55,920 bases of DNA from Alphaproteobacteria bacterium. Its GTDB lineage: Bacteria; Pseudomonadota; Alphaproteobacteria; Micavibrionales; Micavibrionaceae. The stretch covers positions 87,421 through 143,340 of the forward strand of contig JAGRIU010000034.1 in assembly GCA_020443075.1 (NCBI GenBank). Reading direction: 5' to 3'. Below the pieces are notes generated by a model that was not told where the DNA came from, did no database searches, and worked only from the letters and a program-made list of their open reading frames with translations. This document shows positions 1-8,979 of the stretch, one piece after another; within the stretch, counting starts at the first letter, position 1; every line of letters starts with the position of its first letter. A program made the translations under genes and the position numbers.

Positions 1-874
1 TATCCGATCCGTATTTGAGCATCGCTTCTTTATACGGAATGGAGGGCAGCCACTGTACGTCGCGTTTTTCGCCCGTGAAATCGGCAAACTCCTCGAACAA
101 GCCTTCAATCACCGGCTGGATTGTGGCATGCACGTCATCCTGCGTAACAAAGCTCATCTCCACATCGAGCTGGTAAAACTCCGCCAGCCGGTCCGCGCGC
201 CCGTCTTCATCGCGGAAACACGGGGCGATCTGGAAATATTTATCAAAGCCGCTCATCATCAAAAGCTGTTTGAACTGCTGCGGGGCTTGCGGCAGGGCGT
301 AGAATTTCCCCGGATGCAAACGCGAGGGCACGAGATAATCGCGCGCACCTTCCGGCGAAGACGCCGTCAAAATCGGTGTCTGAAACTCCTGAAAATCTTT
401 GCCCCACATGCGTTTGCGAAGTGAGGCAACCACATTGTTCCGCAAGCGGATTTTATCCTGCATTCTCTGGCGGCGCAGATCGAGATAACGATAGCGCAAG
501 CGGATATCCTCGCCCGCCCCGTCGTCTTCGGCTACCTGAAACGGAATGACGTCCGCCGCCGATTGTAACGCGGCCTCTTCAATGACAATTTCAATCTCGC
601 CTGTTTCCATTTTCGGATTGACTGTTTCGGGCGTGCGCGCGGCCACGCGGCCCGTAATCGTCACTACGCTTTCCGGGCGCCATTTCTCGACTTCGCCCAG
701 CAAAGGCGAGTTTTCCTCGACCACGCACTGCGTCAACCCGTACGTATCGCGCAAATCAATAAACAAAACCCCGCCGTGATCGCGTACCCGGCTCACCCAT
801 CCGGACAGGCGAACGCTCTGGCCTTCATCGCTTTTGCGCAAAGCCGCGCAGGTATGGGTTCTGTATGTGTGCAT
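1..874 (-). CDS. aspS: Aspartyl-tRNA synthetase, N-terminal part (3' end outside window)
   Basis: Charges tRNA-Asp with aspartate (class II synthetase, cytoplasm). The start is an ATG at 872-874, preceded on the minus strand by AAGGA about 7 nt upstream. The protein opens [12 protein letters not shown] followed by the OB-fold anticodon-binding segment ([20 protein letters not shown]). Near the window edge it has class II motif 2 ([19 protein letters not shown], then EMSF). About 291 codons are visible, roughly half of a normal AspRS of about 590 residues; the catalytic C-terminal half lies to the left of base 1. No in-frame stop is seen in the part I translated. It is transcribed away from rnd, with a 139-base divergent spacer between them. 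Confidence 0.95.
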   Translation of the reverse strand, partial: MHTYRTHTCAALRKSDEGQSVRLSGWVSRVRDHGGVLFIDLRDTYGLTQCVVEENSPLLGEVEKWRPESVVTITGRVAARTPETVNPKMETGEIEIVIEEAALQSAADVIPFQVAEDDGAGEDIRLRYRYLDLRRQRMQDKIRLRNNVVASLRKRMWGKDFQEFQTPILTASSPEGARDYLVPSRLHPGKFYALPQAPQQFKQLLMMSGFDKYFQIAPCFRDEDGRADRLAEFYQLDVEMSFVTQDDVHATIQPVIEGLFEEFADFTGEKRDVQWLPSIPYKEAMLKYGSD

Positions 875-1013
875 GGTGCAATCCTTAAACTTTTAAAATC
901 GTGTCATCCAAAGGCATTTTTTAACCACAAACGCCGCAGACTCACAAAGGTTTTTTTCAAATCCTGTAAAAAGACCCTTGGCCAAAGCCCCCATTGATGG
1001 TTAAACAAAGGGC

Positions 1014-2186
1014 ATGTTAATCACCGGCCAAAAACAACTCGATGCGCAGATCAAGGCTTTCGCCGCCCACGACTTTATCACCGTGGACACCGAATTCCTG
1101 CGCGAAAAAACCTACTATCCAAAGCTCTGCCTGATCCAGATCGGCGCGCCGGACAAGGAAGCCGTGGCCATCGACCCCTTGGCCGACCATCTGGATTTGA
1201 CGCCCGTTTATGATCTGCTGGCCAACGAAAAAGTCCTTAAAGTCTTCCACGCTGCGCGGCAGGATCTGGAGATTTTCTTTAATCTGACGGGCAAAGTGCC
1301 GACCCCGATCTTCGATACGCAAATTGCCGCCATGGTTTGCGGTTACGGTGATTCGGTGGGCTATGAAGCGCTGGTGCGCAATATTACCGGCCACAGCCTT
1401 GATAAGAGCGCGCAATATACCGATTGGTCGAACCGCCCCCTAAGCGATAAACAAATCACCTATGCGCTGGGCGATGTGACTTATCTGGTCGATCTCTACG
1501 AACACCTCAAGGCCCAGCTCGATAAGCAGGGCCGCACATCCTGGGTTTATCAGGAAGAGGAAATCCTGTCCGATCCGAAAACCTATAGCGTGGATTTCCA
1601 AAATCTCTGGCAGAAAATCAAAATCCGTTCGCCAAAGCCGAAAAATCTGGCTGTTTTGCGTGAACTGGCGATCTGGCGCGAGGAAGAAGCGCAAAAGCGC
1701 AACCTGCCGCGTCCGTGGGTGATGCGTGATGAAACGCTGGCCGACATGGCTTCGCAAATTCCGCAAACTCTCGAAGCCATGAAGAAAATACGCGGCTTTT
1801 CCGCCGATCAGGCCAAAGGCAAAATCGGTCAGGCCTTATTGGTCTCTATCAAAACCGCGCTGGCTGGTGATCCCAAAGACTGGCCGCAGCCAAAGAAGAA
1901 AAAACCGCTTCCCCCTACGGCTTCGGCCACAGTTGACATTTTGCGCATGCTGTTAAAAATCCAGAGCGCGCAGCACGGCGTCGCCGCAAAATTGATCGCC
2001 AGCAGCGAAGATCTCGAACAACTGGCAGTAAAAGAAGCGCCCGATATTCCCGCGCTCAAAGGCTGGCGGGCCGAAATTTTCGGCCGCGAAGCGCAGGCGC
2101 TAAAAAAGGGTCTCTTGTCCATAGGTCTGAAAGACAATAAGATCGTCAAGTTACATGTAGGCAAAGACACAAAAACCTATGGCTGA
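1014..2186 (+). CDS. rnd: Ribonuclease D
   Basis: 3'-5' exoribonuclease for tRNA 3' maturation and RNA turnover. The 390-residue protein has the DEDDy exonuclease motifs in order: VDTEFLR near residue 25 (Exo I), HAARQDLEIFF near 80 (Exo II), and YALGDVTYLVDLY near 150 (Exo III with the catalytic Tyr). A C-terminal HRDC-type region around residues 210-290 follows (WREEEAQKRNLPRPWVMRDE). Length is normal for RNase D. Its 3' end overlaps the next gene by 8 bases, so the two are probably translationally coupled. The ATG start follows a weak AAAGGGC. Confidence 0.93.
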   Translation: MLITGQKQLDAQIKAFAAHDFITVDTEFLREKTYYPKLCLIQIGAPDKEAVAIDPLADHLDLTPVYDLLANEKVLKVFHAARQDLEIFFNLTGKVPTPIFDTQIAAMVCGYGDSVGYEALVRNITGHSLDKSAQYTDWSNRPLSDKQITYALGDVTYLVDLYEHLKAQLDKQGRTSWVYQEEEILSDPKTYSVDFQNLWQKIKIRSPKPKNLAVLRELAIWREEEAQKRNLPRPWVMRDETLADMASQIPQTLEAMKKIRGFSADQAKGKIGQALLVSIKTALAGDPKDWPQPKKKKPLPPTASATVDILRMLLKIQSAQHGVAAKLIASSEDLEQLAVKEAPDIPALKGWRAEIFGREAQALKKGLLSIGLKDNKIVKLHVGKDTKTYG

Positions 2187-2748
2187 TGCTGAAAATTCAA
2201 CTGCACCGCGCACGCTGTTTCTTTTGCGCCATGCCCAGGCGCTCTCCACACCCGCCGGCGGGCAAGATTTTGATCGTAAACTTTCACCCAAGGGTATCGA
2301 GGACGCGCAAGCTTTGGGCCGTCATCTGAAAAGTAAAGGCTATAAACCGGATTTTATTCTGTGTTCATCGGCGCAAAGAACCCGCCAGACCTGTGAAAAT
2401 ATTATCGAAGGCTACGGGAAAACTTTCAATGTTGAATATACAAAAGATTTATACAGCGCCACACGCGGGCAGCTTTTAAACAAAATACAGGATGTCCACC
2501 CCAACATTCACAGCTTGATGATGATTGCCCACAATCCGTTTATATACGAACTGGCCGCTTTTTTGGCCTCCTCCGGTTCCGATCATATGCTCTCGCGTCT
2601 TTCGCACGGTTATGAACCCGCCACATGCACTGTTTTTGATGCGCCGTTTGCAGGCTGGTACGAGATCGACCCACGGCGCATGGTTTTAAAAGACATCTTC
2701 AGCCCGATTGATTATAATGCGCCCGAGCGTCCGACGCGCTGGATGTAG
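2179..2748 (+). CDS. SixA-like phosphohistidine phosphatase (histidine phosphatase superfamily)
   Basis: Small 189-residue member of the histidine phosphatase (phosphoglycerate mutase-like) superfamily. The catalytic LLRHAQA motif is near residue 17, a second conserved Arg lies in SSAQRTRQTCE near residue 68, and the second active-site His is in MIAHNPF near residue 118. Short proteins of this form are usually SixA-type, which dephosphorylate phosphohistidine on HPt domains or related phosphocarriers. The substrate cannot be read from the sequence. It overlaps rnd by 8 bases and is followed 30 bases later by gcvT, so it is likely co-transcribed with them. Confidence 0.85.
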   Translation: MADAENSTAPRTLFLLRHAQALSTPAGGQDFDRKLSPKGIEDAQALGRHLKSKGYKPDFILCSSAQRTRQTCENIIEGYGKTFNVEYTKDLYSATRGQLLNKIQDVHPNIHSLMMIAHNPFIYELAAFLASSGSDHMLSRLSHGYEPATCTVFDAPFAGWYEIDPRRMVLKDIFSPIDYNAPERPTRWM

Positions 2749-2778
2749 ACCTGCCTAAACCGAAAAGGAATTCAAATC

Positions 2779-3891
2779 ATGCTGCACAAAACCGCGCTTC
2801 ACGATCTGCACAAAAAACTTGGCGCCAAGATGGGCGAATTTGCCGGTTACGACATGCCGCTGTATTACGGTGAAGGCGTTGTCAAGGAACATCTCTGGAC
2901 GCGCGAAAAAGCCGGGTTATTTGATGTATCCCACATGGGCCAGGCCATGATCGAAGGTCCGGAAGGCGGCTGCGAGGCGCTGGACTTGATCCAGAAGCTC
3001 ACCCCTACGGGTTTTGAAAAGCTCAAAAATATGCGCACAAAATATACGGTGCTACTCAATAAAGAGGGCGGAATTATCGATGATTTGATGATCACGCGCA
3101 CGGGCGAAAACGGCTTCCATTTTGTCTTGAATGCCGGATGCAAAGACAAGGATATGGCTTGGATCAAAAGCCATATGCCGGAAAGTTGCACATTCACGTA
3201 CTTCGATGATTGGGCCTTGCTGGCCTTGCAAGGGCCGAGCGCGGAAAGTGTAATCCGCGATGTGTTGGGCATTGATCTGTCTGATCTGGCTTACATGGGT
3301 GTATGGGGCGCGGATGATTATTCCATGTTCATTTCCCGCCTTGGTTATACGGGCGAGGACGGATTCGAAATTTCCGTGCCCAACGACAAGGCGCAGGCCT
3401 TGGCGGAAAAGCTGCTGGCGCATGCCGACGTCAAACCCATCGGGCTGGCGGCCCGCGATTCTTTGCGCCTCGAGATGGGCTACGCGCTCTACGGCCATGA
3501 TATTGACGCGACCACCTCGCCGGTCGAAGCGGGGCTTGAGTGGGTTATCAGCAAAGTCACGCAAGGCTATTTCGGCTATGAGCGCATTCAAAAAGAACTC
3601 ACCGAAGGCCCGCAGCGTACAATGATCGGCCTGAAACTCACCGAAAAGGGCGTGGCACGCGAAGGTGCGGAAATCCGCAATGCGAAAGATGAGATCATCG
3701 GCCACTTGACCGCCGGCGGTCCGTCCCCAAGCCTTGGTGAATCCATAGGGCAGGGCTATATCAAAACAGGCACGGCCAAGCAGGGCGATCAAGTCTTTGT
3801 CAACGTGCGTGGGCGCAATATCGCCGCACAAATCGCCGCCCGCCCGTTTTTGCCGGCCAGCACAAAATCGGCGAAAAAAGCCGCTGCGTAA
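2779..3891 (+). CDS. gcvT: Aminomethyltransferase (glycine cleavage T protein)
   Basis: T protein of the glycine cleavage system: takes the aminomethyl group from lipoylated H protein and forms 5,10-methylene-THF plus ammonia. The 370-residue protein shows family features: KTALHDLHKKLGAKMGEFAGYDMPLYY at the start, LFDVSHMGQ near 48, YTVLLNKEGGIIDDLMI near 90, and the C-terminal beta-barrel domain. An AAAAGGAATTC sequence lies before the ATG. gcvH and gcvP, which often follow, are not in this window; the next gene is an unrelated DUF2946 gene with its own promoter-like sequence. The C-terminal tail is Lys/Ala rich. Confidence 0.95.
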   Translation: MLHKTALHDLHKKLGAKMGEFAGYDMPLYYGEGVVKEHLWTREKAGLFDVSHMGQAMIEGPEGGCEALDLIQKLTPTGFEKLKNMRTKYTVLLNKEGGIIDDLMITRTGENGFHFVLNAGCKDKDMAWIKSHMPESCTFTYFDDWALLALQGPSAESVIRDVLGIDLSDLAYMGVWGADDYSMFISRLGYTGEDGFEISVPNDKAQALAEKLLAHADVKPIGLAARDSLRLEMGYALYGHDIDATTSPVEAGLEWVISKVTQGYFGYERIQKELTEGPQRTMIGLKLTEKGVAREGAEIRNAKDEIIGHLTAGGPSPSLGESIGQGYIKTGTAKQGDQVFVNVRGRNIAAQIAARPFLPASTKSAKKAAA

Positions 3892-3901
3892 TAGTCGCAC
3901 C

Positions 3902-3930
3902 TTGACTCGCTTATACGTTTGCCGTAATGA
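3902..3930 (+). promoter_or_regulatory. Sigma-70-like promoter upstream of the DUF2946 gene
   Basis: TTGACT (3902-3907) and TAATGA (3925-3930) are separated by exactly 17 bases, just after the gcvT stop and about 40 bases before the next start codon. This suggests the DUF2946/outer-membrane-protein pair is transcribed independently of gcvT. Seen by eye only. Confidence 0.45.
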
Positions 3931-3971
3931 ACGGACAGAAATGTTTCGAAACAAAAAGGCATGTCACCTAA

Positions 3972-4370
3972 GTGCTAAAATTACGGCTTTTGCAAAAATT
4001 CATACATCTTTTGCTCATTCTGGCCTTTGTATCGGCCGGGGCTTCTCCGTCATGTAAATTTATTTCGGGCGAAAATCAAAGCCTGCTCATGGAAATCTGC
4101 AAGGCTAACGGTCAGATTGAAACGCTTGAGTTTGCCATGGACGGGCAATCACAAAAAAAACCAGATCGTTCGGATCATAAGGAACACGCAGACAATGATT
4201 GCGCCTTTTGTTTTGCAAGCGCCCATCTCAAACTGAATGCGCTACCGAAAACAAAAACTCTCTCATCCGGTCTTGAAAGCCAGACGGGTCTTCTGATCAC
4301 AAGCGCGGTTATTGCCCGCCAAAGTGCCCGCCATTTCTATGCTCCGCGCGGCCCGCCCACGCTCTCCTGA
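3972..4370 (+). CDS. DUF2946-like small secreted/membrane protein, putatively metal linked
   Basis: A 132-residue protein starting at GTG, with a hydrophobic N-terminus (residues 5-23, LLQKFIHLLLILAFVSAGAS) that is a signal peptide or anchor. Its middle part has the hallmark of DUF2946-type proteins: a His-rich stretch before a CxxC pair, seen here as DHKEHADNDCAFCFASAHL. DUF2946 genes are often found near copper or other heavy-metal functions, but their biochemical role is not established. The next gene encodes an outer-membrane protein with a Met/His-rich N-terminus, which supports a metal connection. An overlapping frame with an ATG at 3941 gives only a short peptide, so the GTG frame is preferred. 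Confidence 0.65.
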   Translation: MLKLRLLQKFIHLLLILAFVSAGASPSCKFISGENQSLLMEICKANGQIETLEFAMDGQSQKKPDRSDHKEHADNDCAFCFASAHLKLNALPKTKTLSSGLESQTGLLITSAVIARQSARHFYAPRGPPTLS

Positions 4371-4415
4371 AAAAAAGTATCACAACCAAATATATTTTTT
4401 TAGGAGTTTTATATC

Positions 4416-5513
4416 ATGAAAGTATTGCAAACGGCGGGCCTGCTGGCCTGCATCCTTATAGCGTCCACACCGGCTTTGGCGCAGGAAAGCTGCCACGAAA
4501 TGACCGATCAAACAACCCACCACAACCACAGTGCGATGCATAGCGCGCCTATCGGTGTGATGCGTGAACATATGCACGGTGCCGGCAAATGGATGGCCTC
4601 TTATCGCTTTAAACATATGGCGATGGATGGTCTGCGTGATGGCACACGCGATATCAGCGCCGAAAGCGCCGTGACAAACTATGCCAACCCGAACGCCCCG
4701 CCATCGACGTTCCGCGTGGCTCCTACTGAAATGAGTATGGATATGCACATGCTGGGTGTTATGTACGGCGTAACCGACTGGTTGACCGTTATGGGTATGG
4801 GGACCTACTTGAAAAAAGAAATGAAAAGCATCACATTTTCCGGGATGAGCGGCACGACCCCTTTGGGAACCAATACCGTTAAAACATCAGGCTTCGGCGA
4901 TTCCAATATTGTTGGCTTGGTCAGGCTTTATAACAGCGAGATGCACCATTTACATGCTCAAGCCGGGATGAGCGCTCCTACCGGCTCGATTACCAAGCGA
5001 GGTGAGATGCTCACACCGATGAACACGCGCATGAATATGCGTTTGGCTTATGGCATGCAACTTGGCTCGGGTACATGGGACTTTCTGCCCGGCCTGACCT
5101 ATACCGGTCAAAACGGACCGTGGGGCTGGGGTACGCAATATCAAGGGTTTGTACGCCTCGAAAGTGAAAATGACGAAGGCTATCGTCAGGGAAACAAACA
5201 CATGCTGACCGGCTGGGCCACCTATGCATTTAAACCATATCTCGAAGGCCATGCGCGTCTGCAGGGGGAATACATGGGAAAAATTCATGGTCGCGATGCA
5301 CAGATCGTCTCGCCGATGACCGGGTCCGATCCGGACAATTACGGCGGCCGCCTCATTGATGCCGGCCTCGGCCTGACCTTTAAACCAAAGATCGGACAGC
5401 GCCGCAACAACCGCCTTGGCTTGGAAGTGACCGCACCGATCTATCAAAATCTGAACGGTCCGCAGCTTAAAAGGGATTGGAGCATTACAGTCGGCTGGGG
5501 ACAGCGGTTTTAA
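4416..5513 (+). CDS. Outer-membrane beta-barrel protein, Phenol_MetA_deg/transporter-like, Met/His-rich N-terminus
   Basis: A 365-residue exported protein. An AGGAG sequence lies 10 bases before the ATG. The signal peptide is residues 1-22 (VLQTAGLLACILIASTPALAQ). The mature N-terminus is dense in His and Met (HHNHSAMH, MREHMHGAG, MSMDMHMLGVMYG), suggesting binding of copper or another soft metal. The rest alternates short hydrophobic strands and turns and ends in an aromatic residue (TVGWGQRF), as outer-membrane barrels do. The pattern of GVTDWLTVMGMGTYLKKEM and GDSNIVGLVRLY resembles the putative MetA-pathway/transporter barrel family (PF13557). It lies 45 bases downstream of the DUF2946 gene and is followed by a strong terminator. 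Substrate unknown. Confidence 0.7.
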   Translation: MKVLQTAGLLACILIASTPALAQESCHEMTDQTTHHNHSAMHSAPIGVMREHMHGAGKWMASYRFKHMAMDGLRDGTRDISAESAVTNYANPNAPPSTFRVAPTEMSMDMHMLGVMYGVTDWLTVMGMGTYLKKEMKSITFSGMSGTTPLGTNTVKTSGFGDSNIVGLVRLYNSEMHHLHAQAGMSAPTGSITKRGEMLTPMNTRMNMRLAYGMQLGSGTWDFLPGLTYTGQNGPWGWGTQYQGFVRLESENDEGYRQGNKHMLTGWATYAFKPYLEGHARLQGEYMGKIHGRDAQIVSPMTGSDPDNYGGRLIDAGLGLTFKPKIGQRRNNRLGLEVTAPIYQNLNGPQLKRDWSITVGWGQRF

Positions 5514-5530
5514 GATACACGTCAAAGGAA

Positions 5531-5563
5531 AAACCCGCCTTTGTTCCGAGGCGGGCTTTTATA
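5531..5563. terminator. Bidirectional rho-independent terminator
   Basis: A perfect 7-base stem CCCGCCT (5534-5540) / AGGCGGG (5549-5555) has an 8-base loop, an A-run on the left and CTTTT on the right. It sits between two convergent genes (the outer-membrane protein on plus and metE on minus), so it can terminate both. Confidence 0.85.
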
Positions 5564-5581
5564 ATCTTTGCATAAAACGAA

Positions 5582-7918
5582 TTAAGCCGCTTTCGCCGCC
5601 GCTGATTTTTCTCGCATAATCTTGGCTGCTTCGACCATGTTTTTCAGCGCAGCTTCAGTCTCCGGCCAAGCGCGGGTTTTCAAGCCGCAGTCCGGATTAA
5701 CCCAAATCTGGCGCTCGTCCAGATTCTTCTTGGCTTTGTCCAGCAGATCAACCATTTCCTGCGTAGAAGGCACGCGCGGGGAGTGAATATCGTACACGCC
5801 CGGTCCAATCTCGTTCGGATATTTGTACTCGATGAACGCTTCCAAAAGCTCCATCTGAGAGCGTGAACACTCGATTGAAATCACATCCGCATCCATCGCC
5901 GCGATGGAATCGATCACATCGTTGAACTCTGAATAGCACATATGCGTATGGATCTGCGTTTCATCGGCCACGCAGCACGATGTCAGGCGGAAGTTTTCAA
6001 CCGCGTTATCCAGATACTCTTTCCAGTCCTCACGGCGCAGCGGCAAACCTTCACGGAAAGCCGCCTCATCGATCTGGATCATACGGATGCCTGCTCCTTC
6101 CAGATCGGCCACTTCATCGCGGATCGCCAATGCGATCTGGCGCGCCGTATCGTTGCGCGGCTGATCGTCACGGACGAACGACCATTGCAAAATCGTAATC
6201 GGACCGGTCAGCATCCCCTTCATGATTTTATCGGTTTGCGCCTGGGCATATTTGGACCATTCCACGGTCATAGGCTCGGGGCGGGACACATCGCCGAAAA
6301 TGATCGGCGGCTTCACGCAGCGCGAACCATAGGACTGCACCCAGCCATATTTGGAGAACGCAAATCCGGCCAGTTGCTCGCCGAAATACTCGACCATGTC
6401 GTTACGTTCCGGTTCCCCGTGAACCAGCACATCAAGATCGGTTTTGTGCTGGAAGTCCACGACCATCCGGATTTCTTTTTTCATCGCTTCTTCGTAAGCG
6501 GCCTGGTCAATCTCGCCTTTTTTGAAAGCCGCACGGGCATTGCGGATATCCTGTGTTTGCGGGAAAGAGCCGATCGTTGTTGTCGGATACAGCGGCAGAT
6601 CCAGCGCTTCATGCTGGATTTTCTGACGCTTGGCGAACGCCGAATGACGCTCTTTCATATTTTCGGTGATATTGGCCACGCGCTCTTCCACGGCCTTATT
6701 GTGAATACGCGAAGATGTTTTACGGCTTTCCTGCGCTTTGTTACTGGCGGTCAATGCGGCGGCAATCGTTTCGCGGCCCTGATTAGCGCCTTTTGCAATG
6801 GTCGCAAGCTCGCCGAGCTTTTGCGTCGCATAAGCCATCCAGCCCTTGAGCTCTTCATCCATTTCGGTTTCGGAGTTTAGATCTACCGGTGTATGCAGCA
6901 AGGAGCAACTCGGGGCAACAAACACGCGCTCGGAACCCAGAGCAGCCACAGCCTTTTCCACCTTGGTTAGGGAATCGGCGAGGTCGTTCTTCCAGATATT
7001 GCGCCCGTCCACAACGCCCAGAGAGAGCACTTGTGTCTCCCCGATCAAAGACAGCGCTTGTTCGATATCTTTATGGGCATCATTCGCCGTTGTGTTGCCG
7101 CGCCCAGACCCGCGGCATAAATCGATATGAATACCCTCGACAGGCAGGCTAAAGGCCAGCTGGGCATTGTCTTTCAAGCTTTCAAAATAGGTTGCGACAA
7201 GAACCTTGAGGTCCTCCGGCTTTTTCAAACCGTCATAGGCGGCCTTGATCGTACCTTGTCCGATCGGACACAGATCCAGCGCGAAAACAGGCTCGTCAAT
7301 CTGTACCCATTGTGCCCCGCGCGCGGCCAGTCCGGCCAGAATTTCGTTGTAAACCGGAAGTAGTTTTTGCACGAACGCCTTGTGATCAAAACCTTCATAT
7401 TGCGGCTTGCCGAGGAATGTAAAGGTCGCCGGACCGATCAGCACCGGACGCGTTTCAATCCCCAACGCTTTGGCTTCCTCATAGGCTTCGAAAACTGTTT
7501 CGCTCGAGAGTTTAGGCTCCATGCCTTCTTCGAATTCAGGCACGATATAGTGATAGTTCGTATCATACCACTTGGTCATTTCCATGGCGGTTACATCCAC
7601 GCCGCCTTTTTGTGCGCCGCGTGCCATTGCGAAATAGGTATCCAGATCAACCTTGCCGCCGTCATGCTGGTAACGCGAAGGGATCAGGCCCAGCGTTGTA
7701 ATCATGTTCAAAATTTGGTCGTAATAGGCAAAATCGTTCGAAGGAATATGGCTCAATCCGGCGTCTTTTTGCAGCTGCCAGTTATGCGCGCGCAGACTCT
7801 TTCCAACAGCCAGCAATTCATCTTTTGTGCTCTTGCCTTTCCAATAGGCTTCAACGGCTTTTTTCAATTGGCGCATATCGCCGATGCGCGGGAAACCAAG
7901 ATTTGTAGCCAGAACCAT
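5582..7918 (-). CDS. metE: Cobalamin-independent methionine synthase
   Basis: Transfers the methyl group of 5-methyl-tetrahydropteroyl-triglutamate to homocysteine without B12. The N-terminal half starts VLATNLGFPRIGDMRQLKK. The zinc and homocysteine-binding residues of the C-terminal barrel are present: HxC in QIHTHMCYSEF, the Glu in SIECSRSQMEL, and the last Cys in WVNPDCGLKTR. About 778 residues, normal for MetE. Two adjacent ATGs occur at 7921 and 7918; AAGGAG is better spaced for the second, so I chose 7918. An upstream in-frame ATG at 7987 lacks such a site. metF lies 98 bases upstream on the same strand and supplies the methyl donor. Confidence 0.96.
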   Translation of the reverse strand: MVLATNLGFPRIGDMRQLKKAVEAYWKGKSTKDELLAVGKSLRAHNWQLQKDAGLSHIPSNDFAYYDQILNMITTLGLIPSRYQHDGGKVDLDTYFAMARGAQKGGVDVTAMEMTKWYDTNYHYIVPEFEEGMEPKLSSETVFEAYEEAKALGIETRPVLIGPATFTFLGKPQYEGFDHKAFVQKLLPVYNEILAGLAARGAQWVQIDEPVFALDLCPIGQGTIKAAYDGLKKPEDLKVLVATYFESLKDNAQLAFSLPVEGIHIDLCRGSGRGNTTANDAHKDIEQALSLIGETQVLSLGVVDGRNIWKNDLADSLTKVEKAVAALGSERVFVAPSCSLLHTPVDLNSETEMDEELKGWMAYATQKLGELATIAKGANQGRETIAAALTASNKAQESRKTSSRIHNKAVEERVANITENMKERHSAFAKRQKIQHEALDLPLYPTTTIGSFPQTQDIRNARAAFKKGEIDQAAYEEAMKKEIRMVVDFQHKTDLDVLVHGEPERNDMVEYFGEQLAGFAFSKYGWVQSYGSRCVKPPIIFGDVSRPEPMTVEWSKYAQAQTDKIMKGMLTGPITILQWSFVRDDQPRNDTARQIALAIRDEVADLEGAGIRMIQIDEAAFREGLPLRREDWKEYLDNAVENFRLTSCCVADETQIHTHMCYSEFNDVIDSIAAMDADVISIECSRSQMELLEAFIEYKYPNEIGPGVYDIHSPRVPSTQEMVDLLDKAKKNLDERQIWVNPDCGLKTRAWPETEAALKNMVEAAKIMREKSAAAKAA

Positions 7919-8016
7919 CATAAACTCCTTTTGAGTAAGTTTTCTTAAATTTTTGCCGAGATTAAACAGGTGTTCGACGCTTTGCAACGATTGTTTTAAA
8001 TCGCGGTTTAGGCGTT

Positions 8017-8856
8017 TTAAAGCGCTTCCACAGCCTCTTTCGTCATCGCGGCTTTATTCAGCGTGTAATAGTGGATGTGACCTACCCCTTGCGTCGCCAG
8101 ACCAAGGCTCTGATTGACCAGCAAATCCAGTGCAATCTTATGGGCTTCTTCCGGCTTGCCTTCCAGCCCCGCAAAGCGTTCATGCAGCCAGTCCGGCACG
8201 CTGGCCTGACAGCGCCCGGCAAACCGGCACATGTTTTTGAAATCGTGGATTGGCAACAAGCCCGGCACGATCGGCGTCGTAATCCCGGCCTTCGCGCATT
8301 CATCGCGAAAACGGTAAAACACGTCGTTATCAAAGAAAAACTGCGTAATCGCCCGATCAGCTCCGGCATCGCACTTGAGCTTCAGCGCGGCTATATCGCT
8401 GTTGATATCGCTCGCATCGGGATGTTTTTCCGGATAACACCCGACCGAAATCTCGAAATCATGCCAGCTTTTCAGACCCGCTACAAAATCCGATGTATAC
8501 TGGAAATAATCCGCATCCGGATCCAAAGGCCAATGCAAATCATCGGGCATATCCCCGCGTAGCGCCACGATATGTTTGATGCCCGCCGCCCACAGCGCCG
8601 AGGTAAACTCGTGCAACTGGTCTTTCGGCGTATTGATAAAGGTCAGGTGCGAGCCGATAGGCAGGCCGGTCTCTTCTTTCATTTTTGCGATTGTATCGAC
8701 TGTGCCCTCGCGCGTTGAACCGCCAGCCCCGTAGGTCACCGTCATATATTTTGGCCCCAGCCCGGCCAAAGCAGACACGGCCTCCCATAAATGCGCCGCT
8801 GCGGCTTCACTTTTGGGCGGAAAGAATTCAAAGGAAAATGTTGTCGCTTGTGTCAA
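8017..8856 (-). CDS. metF: 5,10-methylenetetrahydrofolate reductase
   Basis: FAD-dependent TIM-barrel enzyme reducing 5,10-methylene-THF to 5-methyl-THF, the methyl donor for MetE immediately downstream. Family motifs: FSFEFFPPKSE at the N-terminus (with the catalytic Glu), YMTVTYGAGGSTREGT, HLTFINTP, and ALRGDMPDD near residue 100 (flavin site). A TTG at 8856 has AGGAG 6 bases upstream and is the preferred start (279 residues); another in-frame TTG at 8880 has no ribosome-binding site. No S-box or similar riboswitch is evident in the short divergent spacer shared with def. Confidence 0.93.
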   Translation of the reverse strand: MTQATTFSFEFFPPKSEAAAAHLWEAVSALAGLGPKYMTVTYGAGGSTREGTVDTIAKMKEETGLPIGSHLTFINTPKDQLHEFTSALWAAGIKHIVALRGDMPDDLHWPLDPDADYFQYTSDFVAGLKSWHDFEISVGCYPEKHPDASDINSDIAALKLKCDAGADRAITQFFFDNDVFYRFRDECAKAGITTPIVPGLLPIHDFKNMCRFAGRCQASVPDWLHERFAGLEGKPEEAHKIALDLLVNQSLGLATQGVGHIHYYTLNKAAMTKEAVEAL

Positions 8857-8979
8857 AGAACTCTCCTGCTGGCCGGTCAATATAAGCTAGGATAATACTA
8901 AGACCCGAAACCGTTTTTGCAAACTTTAAATATCACGCCAAAGCTTGACCGAAGACGTAAAACGCATTACCTCAACTTT

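Noticed and set aside
3052..3954. Minus-strand open frame (300 codons) opposite gcvT
   Set aside because: Antisense to gcvT, no ribosome-binding site, no recognisable motif.
5942..6880. Plus-strand open frame (312 codons) opposite metE
   Set aside because: Antisense to well-conserved metE catalytic regions; composition rich in Arg, His and Phe without family features.
8857..8979. Possible SAM or other methionine riboswitch ahead of metF
   Set aside because: The divergent spacer is only about 120 bases and shared with def; no conserved riboswitch helices are apparent.
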